A stretch of DNA of 64,000 nt, taken from Salinivirgaceae bacterium. Its GTDB lineage: Bacteria > Bacteroidota > Bacteroidia > Bacteroidales > SZUA-534. The position numbers and the translations under genes were made by a program. The notes below the pieces were generated by a model. It saw only the letters and a list, made by a program, of their open reading frames with translations, was not told the origin of the DNA and searched no databases. Positions 62,524 through 64,000 of this stretch are shown here, piece by piece; the stretch's first letter is position 1, and the number at the start of each line of letters is the position of its first letter. The stretch is taken from NCBI GenBank assembly GCA_024405635.1, contig JAKSOL010000001.1, positions 1 through 64,000 on the forward strand. Direction: 5' to 3'.

Positions 62524-64000
62524 ATGGCACAAGTAAAAATGAAATACGGAATTGACTTGGGAACAACCAATTCCGCAATATGCAAAATGGAGAATGGCGA
62601 ACCATCCATTAAGAAAACTGATACACTTAAAGATACTCTGCCTTCATGTGTGTCGTTCACAAAAAAGCAAGTTATTAAAGTAGGTGATAGCGCATACAAC
62701 GATTTACGCCAAGATAAATCAAGAGCAACTAAAACCCTGGCAAAAGGTAAAGAAAATGTCTTTATTGAATTCAAACGCACAATGGGCCTTGACACTCCAC
62801 ACGAGAGTTCAAACATGGGGCGGTCGTATTCGTCAGAAGAACTGTCGTCAGAAGTTCTGAAGGCATTAAAGTCGTTTGTTTCTGAAGACGCAATAAATGC
62901 TGCCGTAATCACTATACCGGCAAAATTCAAGGCCGACCAAATTGCTGCAACAAAAAGAGCAGCGACAATGGCCGGCATTGACCATTGCGAACTCCTGCAA
63001 GAACCTATTGCTGCATCTATGGCTTATGGACTTAGTTCGGCACAAAAGAATGGCACGTGGTTGGTTTTTGACTTTGGTGGTGGCACGTTCGATGCTGCAC
63101 TTTTGAGAGTAGAAGATGGTATTATGCAAGTGAAAGATACTGAGGGGGACAATTATCTCGGTGGCAAGAACTTGGATTATGCAATAGTGGATGGTGTTAT
63201 CATACCATACTTGAAAGAAAACTATAAAATTGACGGCATATTGTCAGATGACACCAAAAGAGAAATTCTTCGCGATGCCATGAAGTTCTATGCCGAACAG
63301 GCAAAGAATCAATTGTCTTTCAAAGAAAAATGTGACATCACTTCGCAACTGGATGAATTTGGAGAAGATGATGAAGGCAATGAGATAGAACTTGATATGG
63401 TTGTAACTCAGAGCCAAATAGCATCCGTAGTTGCTCCTGTATTCCAAAAGGCAATAGATATATGTAAGGACTTGTTGCAGCGAAACAACTTGTCTGGCAA
63501 CAATCTTGACTCGCTGATACTTGTTGGTGGACCGACATATTCACCAGTGCTACGTCAGATGCTAAAAGAGCAAATAACGTCCGGTGTTGATACAAGTATC
63601 GATCCAATGACAGCTGTTGCAAAAGGTGCTGCGCTTTATGCTTCAAGTATTGACAGCGAAGCCAAAGAAGAGATAAAAGCTGGGACTATCGCGTTGGATC
63701 TTTCGTATGAATCGAGCTCTGTCGAACAAGTTGAGTTTGTATCGGTAAAACTACTGCGAAATGAATGTACGGGTAATGTGCCGTCACAACTATTCGTAGA
63801 ACTCACACGCAATGACAAAGGCTGGTCGAGCGGAAAAGTTTCCATTAATGAGATAGGAGATGTCATTGAATGTCAGCTCATGGAAGGTAAGGCAAATTCG
63901 TTTGCTATTGTAGCATACGACGAAAAAGGCACGGTACTCCCATGCTTCCCGAACGAAGTAAATATCATGCAAGGCCTTGTCGTAGGCAATGCTGTATTAC
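62524..64000 (+). CDS. Hsp70 family protein, divergent; 3' end beyond the window
   Basis: The open frame runs from ATG 62524 to the window end (492 codons). The ATPase domain has all the key motifs: YGIDLGTTNS (8-17), phosphate-2 VFDFGGGTFD (181-190), LQEPIAASMAYGL and the adenosine motif LILVGGPTYSP (331-341). After about residue 370 the sequence no longer resembles the canonical DnaK substrate-binding domain; strands such as GTIALDLSYESSSVEQVEFVSV replace it. It is therefore a paralogous Hsp70, not dnaK. It directly follows the membrane coiled-coil gene and should work with the J-like protein upstream. Its C-terminus is not visible. Confidence 0.9.
   Translation, partial: MAQVKMKYGIDLGTTNSAICKMENGEPSIKKTDTLKDTLPSCVSFTKKQVIKVGDSAYNDLRQDKSRATKTLAKGKENVFIEFKRTMGLDTPHESSNMGRSYSSEELSSEVLKALKSFVSEDAINAAVITIPAKFKADQIAATKRAATMAGIDHCELLQEPIAASMAYGLSSAQKNGTWLVFDFGGGTFDAALLRVEDGIMQVKDTEGDNYLGGKNLDYAIVDGVIIPYLKENYKIDGILSDDTKREILRDAMKFYAEQAKNQLSFKEKCDITSQLDEFGEDDEGNEIELDMVVTQSQIASVVAPVFQKAIDICKDLLQRNNLSGNNLDSLILVGGPTYSPVLRQMLKEQITSGVDTSIDPMTAVAKGAALYASSIDSEAKEEIKAGTIALDLSYESSSVEQVEFVSVKLLRNECTGNVPSQLFVELTRNDKGWSSGKVSINEIGDVIECQLMEGKANSFAIVAYDEKGTVLPCFPNEVNIMQGLVVGNAVL

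Noticed and set aside
62460..62978. 172-residue minus-strand hydrophobic protein
   Set aside because: It is antisense to the Hsp70 ATPase domain, whose motifs are clear on the plus strand.

Overview
The window reads as chromosomal DNA of an anaerobic member of the Bacteroidota, most likely order Bacteroidales. The evidence is the full aerotolerance (Bat) operon, a one-chain pyruvate:ferredoxin oxidoreductase, Bacteroidota-restricted families (GldB-like, DUF4293, DUF6048/DUF6452, TSP3-repeat outer membrane proteins), AT-rich genes with little Shine-Dalgarno signal, and repeated promoters of the Bacteroidota type (-33 TTG/TTTG and -7 TAnnTTTG). I cannot name the genus from sequence alone.

Layout. 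Positions 1-6030 are a surface-glycan cluster: a 5'-damaged glycosyltransferase, an acyltransferase split by an in-frame TAA, a decayed stretch, then glycosyltransferase, radical SAM protein and glycosyltransferase. Positions 6226-8138 hold a two-gene unit of an ABC/OLD-type AAA ATPase and a TOPRIM-like partner, the layout of several anti-phage systems. Next is an AAA/DUF4143 ATPase gene bracketed on both sides by 23-bp tandem repeats with a dyad core. Positions 9843-15300 are small housekeeping genes (YigZ, B3/4-domain protein, YbaK-type deacylase, methyltransferase, TPR protein, DUF4293, DUF5662). Positions 15547-24032 are the MoxR-DUF58-BatABCDE operon.

Positions 24065-48860 are a mixed core region: DUF6048/DUF6452 pair, uvrA, a TGS-linked nucleoside kinase, envelope proteins, smpB, miaA, prfC, a tRNA-Pro, asnB, an N-acetylglucosamine-kinase-like protein, an acyl-CoA synthetase, a LysM glucosaminidase and a HAMP-GAF-PAS protein without an output domain. 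Positions 49011-54040 are a compact run: a fused glycosyltransferase, yicC, gmk, nadD and a gldB-like lipoprotein. A cysteate/threonine synthase-like gene and the pyruvate:ferredoxin oxidoreductase follow, each with a palindrome sitting in its promoter. After the oxidoreductase terminator, a 700-bp gene-poor stretch leads into a tight three-gene operon cut by the window end: a J-like tail-anchored protein, a membrane coiled-coil protein and a divergent Hsp70.

The best candidates for something undescribed are the ATPase/TOPRIM-like pair (6226-8138), the repeat-bracketed DUF4143 gene (8231-9738) and the Hsp70/J-like/membrane-coil operon (60106-64000). Everything here was read by eye; family names rest on motifs and remembered family features, not on database searches.
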